Assembly (NCBI RefSeq): GCF_002218195.1
Contig: NZ_CP022336.1
Span: 2,785,001 to 2,849,000 of the forward strand
Direction of reading: 5' to 3'
DNA: 64,000 nucleotides
Origin: Sphingorhabdus sp. SMR4y
Lineage (GTDB): Bacteria; Pseudomonadota; Alphaproteobacteria; Sphingomonadales; Sphingomonadaceae
The notes under the pieces are model-generated. The model was not told the DNA's origin. It saw only the letters and a list, made by a program, of their open reading frames with translations, and searched no databases. Of the stretch, positions 1-7,328 are shown in pieces (the stretch's first letter is position 1; each line of letters opens with the position of its first letter). A program made the position numbers and the translations under genes.

Positions 1-1
1 G

Positions 2-244
2 CAGCAGGTGCGGGCGGAATGGGATGCCGCGATCGCTGCACATGGCGGCGTGACCGTCGAGGAAGAAGCGCATGCCGGCACCGTGATCAGCGGGCGGCTA
101 TTGTCCATGGGCACGGAAATTTCCGATGGCAAACTCTCCGAGGCTGCTGCGGTTGACGAAGCGCGGTCGCTGATCCGGGACGCCACCGGCAAGCAACCCG
201 CGCAAGGCGCTGCACAGACAGCTCCGGCATCAGCAGACTATTGA
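2..244 (+). CDS. C-terminal part of an unidentified protein (cut by the left edge)
   Basis: The reading frame is open from the left edge to a TGA at 242-244, giving about 80 residues, so this is the end of a longer gene that starts outside the window. The visible part is acidic in the middle (a run of Glu near Val-Glu-Glu-Glu) and ends in a low-complexity Ala/Pro/Gln tail. No known family is recognised. The stop overlaps the next start by one base (TGATG), so the two genes are probably translated together. Confidence 0.55.
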   Translation, partial: QQVRAEWDAAIAAHGGVTVEEEAHAGTVISGRLLSMGTEISDGKLSEAAAVDEARSLIRDATGKQPAQGAAQTAPASADY

Positions 245-660
245 TGCCGGAGCCGATATCCGCATTTGCGCAATCGCTGGCCGCGACCCCCAAGATCGCC
301 GCCTTGCCCGCTGCGCAAATGCGGATAGTTGTCGCCATGCGGATTGCCGTCCTGGCGTGGCGCAAGGGTCAGGACCCCAAACCCTATCTGGTCAAGCAAC
401 TGGGCGATGAAACCGCCGCGCGCCATTTCGCGCATATCATCGAACTGATGAGCGATTGCTGGCCCGAACCGATAATGGTGCACCGTCCCTGCTGTCAGCA
501 GACAAGCTATGACGAGATGCTGATGCTCGATCTGACCACCGCGGCGGTGCAGCGCGAAGCAGACCATTTCCATGGCCTGCTCGGCGAGATGCTCGGCCGG
601 TCGGATCGCCAGAAGCTGCATCTCGGCTTCACCAAGTTTACCAGCCGGTTCCGGCGCTAG
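244..660 (+). CDS. Hypothetical protein, 138 aa
   Basis: The ATG at 244 overlaps the stop of the upstream gene (TGATG), which argues for translational coupling and decides the start over a TTG three bases earlier. The protein looks soluble and largely helical. It carries a His-Arg-Pro-Cys-Cys motif near residue 80 that may bind a metal or be redox-active, but no fold is recognised. Eleven bases separate it from the next gene, so all three genes at the left edge are likely one operon. Function unknown. Confidence 0.6.
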   Translation: MPEPISAFAQSLAATPKIAALPAAQMRIVVAMRIAVLAWRKGQDPKPYLVKQLGDETAARHFAHIIELMSDCWPEPIMVHRPCCQQTSYDEMLMLDLTTAAVQREADHFHGLLGEMLGRSDRQKLHLGFTKFTSRFRR

Positions 661-671
661 GGAAGCATTGC

Positions 672-1226
672 ATGAATAAAGTCAAAACCCGGAACCTGCT
701 GGTACTGGTACATCTGTTCCTCGCCGCCTTTCTGGCGCCGTCCTTTCTGCTTGTCGGCCTAACCGGCGCGCTCAAGCTGGCCGGTGTCGAAGCGTCGATC
801 GAGGATATCCCGATTGAACTGCCGGCCGAAACGCGGATCGATCCGGACAGCCCGACGCTGAAACAGGATATTGCGGCCGTGCTTGCGACGCAGAATATCC
901 ATCTCGATATCGAAAGCGTCCGCAGCCGCGCGGGCAAGATGACGACCCGGCCAACCTCGCGGACCTTTGCCCGGATCAATCAGACGCCCGATGGCCTGGA
1001 AGCCTCCCTGCACAAGCCCGGCTTTCAATATGCGATGATGGAACTGCACAAGGGGCATGGGCCCGCTCTGTTCAAAACCTACCAGCTGATCGCTGGAATC
1101 GCGCTGTTTCTGGTCATAGTCGGCGGTCTGGTGGTGGGGCTGATGGCGCGGCCCTATCGCCGCAAGGCCCTGGCTTCGCTGGCACTGGGAAGCATCGCTT
1201 TTCTGGCTCTCGGCTTTGCGGTCTGA
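672..1226 (+). CDS. PepSY-associated-type inner-membrane protein
   Basis: 184 residues with a hydrophobic segment near residues 8-30 and two more close to the C-terminus (about 135-157 and 163-183), with an extracytoplasmic stretch between them. The layout, the Leu-Thr-Gly-Ala-Leu motif after the first helix and the His-Lys-Gly-His-Gly motif before the second pair resemble small PepSY-associated TM proteins, which are often linked to iron or flavin reduction. A GGAAG ribosome site lies about 7 bases before the ATG. It is the last gene of a three-gene rightward group. The exact role is inferred only. Confidence 0.55.
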   Translation: MNKVKTRNLLVLVHLFLAAFLAPSFLLVGLTGALKLAGVEASIEDIPIELPAETRIDPDSPTLKQDIAAVLATQNIHLDIESVRSRAGKMTTRPTSRTFARINQTPDGLEASLHKPGFQYAMMELHKGHGPALFKTYQLIAGIALFLVIVGGLVVGLMARPYRRKALASLALGSIAFLALGFAV

Positions 1227-1352
1227 TTCGATAGCCGCTTGGGATGGTTCTGCATTGCAGCATGGATCACCGTCGGTCCCGGCGGATAGCGCTCACCCTG
1301 CAAAGGATTTTATGATAGTGTAACAGCCATTCTGAAATTCAGGAGTGTGCCC

Positions 1353-2360
1353 ATGACTGACCAAGTTCGCAAACCGTCTCTCAACCGCCGCCAGTTGCTT
1401 GGTGCCACAGCCGCAACCGGCTTCGCGCTGACCGCCGGTCCCGCGTCCGCCGCCGCTGGCGAGAGCAAACCGGATTTGACCGGCAAATCCATATTGATCA
1501 CCGGCTGTTCCTCCGGCTTCGGCTATCTCGGCGCGCTCCATTATGCCGAACGGGGGGCGAAAGTCTTTGCCACCATGCGCAACCTGCCGCGCGCCGAGGG
1601 CGATGCCCTGGCAAAGGCCGCCAGCGACCAGGATCTGGATATCACGATCCTCGAGCTGGATGTGCTGTCGGACGGATCGGTGAGCAAGGCGGTGGCCGAG
1701 GCCGAACGGCGGAATGGCGGCGCGCTCGATGTGGTCATCAACAATGCCGGAATCGGCACCGGCGCTCCGGTCGAGTTGCAGGATATGGAAATGATGCAGC
1801 TGCTGTTCGACACCAATGTCATGGGCTACCAGCGGGTCGCGCGCGCGGCTCTGCCGAAAATGCGCGCGCAGAAGTCCGGCCTGGTCGTCAATGTCTCCTC
1901 GCAGCTTGGCCGGGTGATGGTGCCGGGCATGGGGCTCTACAGTTCAACCAAATTCGCGGTCGAATCGATGAGCGAGCAAATGGCCTATGAGCTGGTCCCG
2001 CACGGCATTGATGTTACCATCGTCCAGCCCGGCGGCTTTCCGACCAAGATATGGGAAAATGGCAATCAATATACCGCGCCGATGCTCGAGCGTGCCGATG
2101 ACGAGCGCAAGGCGGCCTATCAGGCGCTGGTCGACGGAGCCTTGCGCAACAGTGGCGGGTCGACCGATCCGGTGGATGTGCCGCGCGCTATCGCCGACGT
2201 GATCGCCAAGGCGCCCGGCAAACGTCCGCTGCGCCTGCCGGTCCATCCCGGCGGCAAGCCGCAACTGGCGATCAATCAGGTGAGCGCGCAGACGCAGGTC
2301 GCGATGCTCGGCAATTCACCCTTCGGTCCCTGGGTCAAGGACGTGAACGAACGCAGCTAG
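1353..2360 (+). CDS. Tat-exported short-chain dehydrogenase/reductase
   Basis: 335-residue classical SDR. A twin-arginine signal (Asn-Arg-Arg-Gln-Leu-Leu followed by a hydrophobic Ala-rich stretch) precedes the Rossmann nucleotide motif Thr-Gly-Cys-Ser-Ser-Gly-Phe-Gly, the structural Asn-Asn-Ala-Gly motif and the catalytic Tyr-Ser-Ser-Thr-Lys. A Tat signal on an NAD(P)-dependent SDR suggests folding with its cofactor before export, but the signal could also be a retained membrane anchor. The ATG at 1353 is preferred over a GTG at 1347 because AGGAG (1341-1345) is spaced 7 bases from it. Substrate unknown. Confidence 0.8.
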   Translation: MTDQVRKPSLNRRQLLGATAATGFALTAGPASAAAGESKPDLTGKSILITGCSSGFGYLGALHYAERGAKVFATMRNLPRAEGDALAKAASDQDLDITILELDVLSDGSVSKAVAEAERRNGGALDVVINNAGIGTGAPVELQDMEMMQLLFDTNVMGYQRVARAALPKMRAQKSGLVVNVSSQLGRVMVPGMGLYSSTKFAVESMSEQMAYELVPHGIDVTIVQPGGFPTKIWENGNQYTAPMLERADDERKAAYQALVDGALRNSGGSTDPVDVPRAIADVIAKAPGKRPLRLPVHPGGKPQLAINQVSAQTQVAMLGNSPFGPWVKDVNERS

Positions 2361-2469
2361 CGGCAGGCGATGTGCTCCGCACTCGATGCGGAGCTCTGGA
2401 GGTTAAAATGCTGCCCGCCGGGCAAAGCGCCGCATCCTGTGCAGAGCACTGGCGTGTTGAGTGGCCGTT

Positions 2470-2892
2470 TCAGGCCGCGCGCTTCACGAGAAACAGGGGC
2501 GCCAGATAGACGATCAGGAACACGCTATTGGGGATCACATTGGCGGCATTGCCCGACGCCACCGATGCGCCGCTGTCGACTGCGAACCAGACCAGGAGTG
2601 TGGAGATCGTGCCCTTGCGGATCAGCTCGCTGCCCTGTTCGATACCGGGGGCGGTGATGAACACATACATGGCCATCAGCCCGGCAAAGACCCCGCCGGC
2701 GATCGCCATCGCCATTTTTGCTTCGGGCGTGTCCAGCCCGGCCACGCCATTGCCGCCGGAAGAGGCGAGCTGGAAGAATATCTCGTTGGCACCGGTAAAG
2801 TCGTTCACCCCGGCGAACGCGAATATGATGGCAACGATGATCGAGAAACAGCCGACGATACGGATATAGCGGCCAGCGGCTTGTGGTGACAT
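2470..2892 (-). CDS. Small four-helix membrane protein
   Basis: 140 residues from the ATG at 2890-2892, chosen because GGAGAG lies 6 bases upstream; an earlier in-frame ATG at 2943 has no such site. Four hydrophobic segments are visible (roughly residues 9-32, 60-80, 92-112, 118-137). No catalytic motif or family is recognised. It faces the XRE regulator gene across a short gap, so the two are divergently transcribed and might be co-regulated. Confidence 0.6.
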   Translation of the reverse strand: MSPQAAGRYIRIVGCFSIIVAIIFAFAGVNDFTGANEIFFQLASSGGNGVAGLDTPEAKMAMAIAGGVFAGLMAMYVFITAPGIEQGSELIRKGTISTLLVWFAVDSGASVASGNAANVIPNSVFLIVYLAPLFLVKRAA

Positions 2893-3025
2893 GATCTGCT
2901 CTCCATTGGTTGCGTCATCCTTAGACCATGGAGCGGTCATCAAAACAATTACCTCCCGGGTAAGTGCATGAGGCGCGTTTCATGCTATCGGGTTGTAAGC
3001 CGGGAACAGGATGCGGGAGACGATC

Positions 3026-3787
3026 ATGCCATCGGAATTTGGCGCGATATTGAAGGACTGGCGCAAGACGCGCCGTTTCAGCCAGCTTGACCTCAGTCTC
3101 GAGGCCGAGATGTCGGCCCGGCATCTGAGTTTCCTCGAATCCGGCCGCGCCAATCCCAGTCGCGAGATGGTGCTGCGTCTTTCCGAAGCTTTGCACCTTC
3201 CCCGGCCGGCTACCAATCAGGCGCTCAATGCGGCTGGCTTTGCGCCGGTCTATCCCAGTCTGTCCGACAATGCGCCCGAACTGGCGCCGGTTCATCAGGC
3301 AATCAGCGCCATGCTCGACCATCATGATCCGTTCCCCGGCTATGCCATCGACCGGCACTGGAATATCGTCAGCAGCAACCAGGGCGCGCAGATGATCCTC
3401 GCGCTGGCCAGCCCCGGCGGACCGGCCAATCTGATCGACATATTGATCAAAAGCGCCGGCCTCGACCTGATCGCAAATTGGGACGAGGTCGCCATCCTCT
3501 CCCTCTCGCGCCTGCGCACCGAGATACTGGAGCTGGGTGGCGACGAACAACTGTCCGCGCTGGCCGCACGGCTGGCGTCGCATGAACGGGTGCGCAAGGT
3601 CGACATGGCATCGATCAATCTCAATCAGGCGGTGATCCCGACGATCTTCCGGGTTGGCGAAAATCGCCTGTCGCTGTTCTCGGTGATCGCGCAATTCGGT
3701 TCGGTGCTGGATATCAGGGCGGGCGAGACGCGGATCGAACTGATGTTCCCGATGGATGCGGAAACAGTTCAGTTTTTCGAAAGATAG
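3026..3787 (+). CDS. XRE-family regulator with MmyB-like ligand-binding domain
   Basis: 253 residues. The N-terminal 65 residues form a Cro/CI-type helix-turn-helix (Arg-Arg-Phe-Ser-Gln-Leu-Asp-Leu ... Ser-Ala-Arg-His-Leu-Ser-Phe-Leu-Glu-Ser-Gly). The rest matches the MmyB-like ligand-binding (PAS-like) region of this class, including the Tyr-Ala-Ile-Asp-Arg-His-Trp-Asn motif after the linker. Start 3026 is preferred over 3011 because GGGAGA ends 5 bases upstream. It sits just before the metallo-beta-lactamase-like gene and divergent from a small membrane-protein gene; members of this class often control nearby redox or degradative genes. Confidence 0.8.
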   Translation: MPSEFGAILKDWRKTRRFSQLDLSLEAEMSARHLSFLESGRANPSREMVLRLSEALHLPRPATNQALNAAGFAPVYPSLSDNAPELAPVHQAISAMLDHHDPFPGYAIDRHWNIVSSNQGAQMILALASPGGPANLIDILIKSAGLDLIANWDEVAILSLSRLRTEILELGGDEQLSALAARLASHERVRKVDMASINLNQAVIPTIFRVGENRLSLFSVIAQFGSVLDIRAGETRIELMFPMDAETVQFFER

Positions 3788-3839
3788 CGGCTGGCATGGT
3801 CCGCCCTCGATGGATAGGGTGGAAAGAGGGAGAATATTT

Positions 3840-4814
3840 ATGCGCGCGATCAAATCGGTTTTGCTGCTGGGGCTACCGGCTCTTGCGGCCTGCGCACCGG
3901 TAGCGCCGGACGAAAGCAGCGGCCGGTCCGACGTCCAGGCGACCACCGGCGAACAGGCCGATGCCGACCACGCCGCGCTGGCCGCCGCGAAGAAGCAATT
4001 CCCCTCATGGTTTGCCCCGGTCGAACCGTTCCGGGTGATCGGTGATGCAGATCTGGGCGTATATTTTGTCGGCACCGAAGGTCTGGGCATGTATTTCATT
4101 CCCACCGATGACGGCCATATCGTGATCGACGGCGGCATGCCGGGGCAGGGCAAGCAGGTCTGGGACAATATAAAGCAGCTCGGCTATGATCCGGCTGATG
4201 TCAAAATCCTGCTCAACAGCCATGCTCATCTTGACCATAGCGGCGGTCTTGCCGAACTGAAGCAATTGACCGGCGCGACATTGCTCGCCAGCGAAGGCGA
4301 TCGGTCGGCGCTCGAAGGCGGCTTCTATCTGGGTTCGGAGGATGACGCGTCGATGGGCGCGCCACCAGTCATGGTCGACCGGATCATCACTGATGGAGAA
4401 GTCGTGATGCTTGGCCTGGTTTCGCTCACCGCGCATCTGACGCCGGGCCATACCCGCGGCTGCACCTCATGGACGATGGATGTCGAACAGGGGGGCAAGA
4501 ACTATCAGACGCTGTTCTTCTGCTCTGCGTCGGTCGCCGCCAACCGGCTGATCGGGCCGCCGCAATATGAGGGCATTGTCGACGATTATCGCAAGACCTT
4601 CGCGCGGACCAGGGACTGGAAACCCGATATCTTCCTGTCCAATCATCCGCAGTTTTTCGACATGGCGGCTAAACAGAAGAAACTGGCGGCTGGCGATCCG
4701 CTGGCCTTCGTCGATGACAGCGGGTTTCCTGCTTTCATCGCGAAAATGGAACAGGCTTTTGAAGCGGAACTGGAAAAGCAGACGCTAAAATATAACGCGA
4801 TTATGAGCAATTGA
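3840..4814 (+). CDS. Subclass B3-like metallo-beta-lactamase, lipoprotein
   Basis: 324 residues. The N-terminus is a lipoprotein signal ending Leu-Ala-Ala-Cys. The zinc site is present: Asn-Ser-His-Ala-His-Leu-Asp-His-Ser-Gly-Gly (His116, His118, Asp120, His121 in standard numbering), the His of Thr-Pro-Gly-His-Thr-Arg-Gly (His196) and a late Ser-Asn-His-Pro-Gln-Phe (His263). The opening Val-Gly-Thr-Glu-Gly-Leu-Gly-Met-Tyr-Phe is also typical of B3 enzymes. It would hydrolyse beta-lactams in the periplasm if active, but environmental relatives may act on other lactones or lactams. GGGAGA lies about 7 bases before the ATG. The start is 52 bases after the XRE regulator gene and it is followed at 11 bases by a SnoaL-like gene. 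Confidence 0.85.
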   Translation: MRAIKSVLLLGLPALAACAPVAPDESSGRSDVQATTGEQADADHAALAAAKKQFPSWFAPVEPFRVIGDADLGVYFVGTEGLGMYFIPTDDGHIVIDGGMPGQGKQVWDNIKQLGYDPADVKILLNSHAHLDHSGGLAELKQLTGATLLASEGDRSALEGGFYLGSEDDASMGAPPVMVDRIITDGEVVMLGLVSLTAHLTPGHTRGCTSWTMDVEQGGKNYQTLFFCSASVAANRLIGPPQYEGIVDDYRKTFARTRDWKPDIFLSNHPQFFDMAAKQKKLAAGDPLAFVDDSGFPAFIAKMEQAFEAELEKQTLKYNAIMSN

Positions 4815-4825
4815 GGGGACAAGAC

Positions 4826-5173
4826 ATGGCACAGGCAAAAGAATTGATCGAGACATTCTGGGAGCTTCAGAATGATAATGACTATAGCAAGCTGATCCCC
4901 TTGTTCGCCAATGATGCGGTGTTTGAAGATCCTGCGATCGGCCGGGTCGAGGGCATCGCGGCGATTTCCGCGCTGCTGCACCGGCTGACCAAAGAGCTGG
5001 CGGACAAGAAAATGCATTTCGAAGTGCTGGAAATTGCCGGGGACGAACATGTCGCCTGGTCGCGCTGGCTGTGGAAGCGCCCCGACGGCGATATCGAGGG
5101 CGTCGGCCTGTATCGCGTCGCGGACGGCCAGCTGACCTCCTACCGCGACTGTTACGCGGTGCCGGAGAGCTGA
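4826..5173 (+). CDS. SnoaL/NTF2-like protein
   Basis: 115 residues with the cone-fold NTF2 pattern: an N-terminal helix pair, a Phe-Ala-Asn-Asp-Ala-Val-Phe-Glu-Asp-Pro strand and a C-terminal Gly-Val-Gly-Leu-Tyr-Arg-Val. Such proteins are small ketosteroid-isomerase-like or ligand-binding enzymes; the reaction cannot be told. The ATG at 4826 follows GAGGGG at good spacing and is preferred over an upstream TTG. It lies 11 bases after the metallo-beta-lactamase gene and is probably cotranscribed. Confidence 0.75.
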   Translation: MAQAKELIETFWELQNDNDYSKLIPLFANDAVFEDPAIGRVEGIAAISALLHRLTKELADKKMHFEVLEIAGDEHVAWSRWLWKRPDGDIEGVGLYRVADGQLTSYRDCYAVPES

Positions 5174-6451
5174 TCAGCCTTCATCGACCCACTCGCTGCG
5201 CAGCGGTTTTGCCGCGAGTGCCATCAGCAGGGCGGCAAGGACATAGAAGCTCAGTGAGTAGAGCATCGAATAGCGCAGGCCGTCTTCGCCATATATCGGC
5301 ATCAGCGCGTCGGACAGGGCGCCGAGGAAGAATATCCCGCCGCCGATGCCGATCAGATTGTTGATCAGCAGGAACAAAGCCGAAGCGGTGGCCCTGGCAT
5401 CGGCCGGCACCAGATGCTGGACCGCCGAGAGGACCGGGCCGAGCCAGAAATAGGCCAGGGCCTGCGGGATAAGGAACAGGATGAAAGCGACGGTCGCCGA
5501 TCTGCTCATGATTCCGGCGGCGAAAAGGGGCACGGCCAGCAGGAAAGCCGCTGCCGGAACCAGTCCGTAAGCGGCCTTGTCCTTGCGCCCCAGCCAGTCG
5601 CCGATCATACCGCCGCCCAGCACGCCGGCAACCCCGCCGATCAGCAGGATCGCGCCAAAGAACAGCGACGTGTCGATCAGGCTCAGGCCGAAACTGCGCT
5701 GCAAGAGACTGGGCAGCCAGAAGGCGATGCCATAGCCGAGCATTGAGCTCGACGCGGCGCCAAAGGCGAGGAACCAGAAAGCTTTTTTCTTCGCCAGCAG
5801 GACCACGGTCCCCCTGAAACTATATCCGGCGACGTTCTGGTCCGCCGGTGCCGGCACCTTGACCTTGTCGCGGACGAGATATTTGAAAAAGGGTGCGATC
5901 AGCACACCGGTCAGCCCGACGACAAAAAAGGCGAGGCGCCAGTCGACGGTCGCGGCAATATAGCCGCCCGCGATCACCCCGGTGGCCGATCCGAGCGGAA
6001 TGCCCAGCGAATAGATGGCCAAGGCCCGCGCCCGTTTTGCGCTCGGGAAATGATCGGAGATCAGCGCGTAGGAAGGCGCCACGCCGCCCGCTTCGCCGAC
6101 TCCCACGCCCAGCCGGGTCAGGAAAATCGACCAGAAACCCTGCGCCAGTCCGGTCAGCGCGGTGAAGCCGCTCCACACCGCCAGCGAAATGGTGATCACC
6201 CAGCTGCGGCTGGTCTTGTCTGCCAGCCAGGCGAGCGGCACGGCCAGGGTTGAATAGAGCAGGGCAAAGGCAATGCCGCCGAGCAGGCCCATCTGGGTGT
6301 CGCTGAGGCCCAGGTCGGCCTGGATCGGCCCGGCGAGAATCGCGAGGATCTGCCGGTCGACGAAATTGAAAATATAGACGAGCAGCAACATGCCGAGCGC
6401 GATATTGGGCGAGGTCGTCCGGCTTTTCATGCTGTTCTGCTCCGCCATCAT
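5174..6451 (-). CDS. MFS transporter, spinster-like
   Basis: 425 residues with about twelve hydrophobic segments. The Asn-Phe-Val-Asp-Arg-Gln-Ile-Leu-Ala-Ile-Leu opening and the Leu-Gly-Leu-Ser-Asp-Thr-Gln-Met-Gly motif are typical of the spinster-like MFS carriers common in sphingomonads beside catabolic genes. Its start codon overlaps the stop of the upstream hydrolase gene by 4 bases (ATGA), with a second ATG directly after, so translation is coupled. As third gene of the operon TonB receptor, hydrolase, carrier it probably moves the hydrolysis product across the inner membrane. Substrate unknown. Confidence 0.85.
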   Translation of the reverse strand: MMAEQNSMKSRTTSPNIALGMLLLVYIFNFVDRQILAILAGPIQADLGLSDTQMGLLGGIAFALLYSTLAVPLAWLADKTSRSWVITISLAVWSGFTALTGLAQGFWSIFLTRLGVGVGEAGGVAPSYALISDHFPSAKRARALAIYSLGIPLGSATGVIAGGYIAATVDWRLAFFVVGLTGVLIAPFFKYLVRDKVKVPAPADQNVAGYSFRGTVVLLAKKKAFWFLAFGAASSSMLGYGIAFWLPSLLQRSFGLSLIDTSLFFGAILLIGGVAGVLGGGMIGDWLGRKDKAAYGLVPAAAFLLAVPLFAAGIMSRSATVAFILFLIPQALAYFWLGPVLSAVQHLVPADARATASALFLLINNLIGIGGGIFFLGALSDALMPIYGEDGLRYSMLYSLSFYVLAALLMALAAKPLRSEWVDEG

Positions 6452-7308
6452 TGTCCGATTTGTGCGTAGAAACGGTCAATCGCTGCCAGCGCATCGGCTT
6501 CGTCCAGCATCGGTGTATGGCCGCGATCGTCTATTTCGACAGCAGTGAACTGGTCCGGATGCCGGCGTCCCATTTCTGCGACGGTAGTGCGGGACAATAT
6601 GTCTGACAACGCCCCGCGAATGACCAGCACGGGCAGAGCAGACAGCCTGTCCCACATTGGCCAGAGGTCCGGCGGCACAACGGTCTGCTCGCTGCCCGAC
6701 AGACCTATCGAAATGGCCGGATCATAGGCAAAGCGGATATTGCCCTCGGGCGTTTCTTCGCAGGTGTTCCGGGCGAAAGCCATCCAGTCCTGCGCGGCAA
6801 AGCCGATCATATTGTCGCTCTGCACCGCCTGACAATGGTCGGCGGCCTGCTGCCAGTCGTCAAAGACCGCCGGCTGGCCGACATAGGACTGTATCCGGGC
6901 GAGGCCGCTCGCTTCCACCGCGGGGCCGATATCGTTCAATATCAGGCTGTTGAAACGGTCCGGCGTTCTGGCCGCCATCATCATCGCCATCAGCCCGCCC
7001 ATCGACGTGCCGACCATGCCGATGGTCCCGAGGTCGAGGCCGTCAATCAGCGCATACATATCCTCGACATAGACGGCGGGCGTGTAATTTTCCGGGTCGG
7101 GATCATAATCTGACCGTCCGCGACCGCGCTGGTCGGGGACGATCAGTTGATAACGTCCGGCGAGATGCTCGGCGAGCCCGTCGAAATCACCACTGTTCCG
7201 GGTCAGACCGTGCATCAGCAGCAGCGACGGACCATCGCCGTCATAGAGTCGGGCATAAAGGTTCAGCCGGTCGTCTGCGCTCCGGTAGAAATGATCGGCA
7301 TATGTCAT
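6448..7308 (-). CDS. Alpha/beta hydrolase
   Basis: 286 residues with the alpha/beta hydrolase fold: oxyanion motif Met-His-Gly-Leu-Thr-Arg, nucleophile elbow Gly-Thr-Ser-Met-Gly-Gly and late catalytic His in Asp-Arg-Gly-His-Thr-Pro. A conserved Asp-Gln-Arg-Gly-Arg-Gly-Arg-Ser follows strand four. Likely an esterase, lactonase or C-C hydrolase of the cytoplasm. It starts 20 bases after the stop of the TonB receptor gene and overlaps the MFS gene, so it belongs to the uptake operon. Confidence 0.85.
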   Translation of the reverse strand: MTYADHFYRSADDRLNLYARLYDGDGPSLLLMHGLTRNSGDFDGLAEHLAGRYQLIVPDQRGRGRSDYDPDPENYTPAVYVEDMYALIDGLDLGTIGMVGTSMGGLMAMMMAARTPDRFNSLILNDIGPAVEASGLARIQSYVGQPAVFDDWQQAADHCQAVQSDNMIGFAAQDWMAFARNTCEETPEGNIRFAYDPAISIGLSGSEQTVVPPDLWPMWDRLSALPVLVIRGALSDILSRTTVAEMGRRHPDQFTAVEIDDRGHTPMLDEADALAAIDRFYAQIGQ

Positions 7309-7328
7309 CGGATTTGCCTACGTGCCGG

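Noticed and set aside
2921-4168. 415-codon minus-strand frame across the XRE and MBL genes
   Set aside because: It crosses two well-supported plus-strand genes and has no motif.
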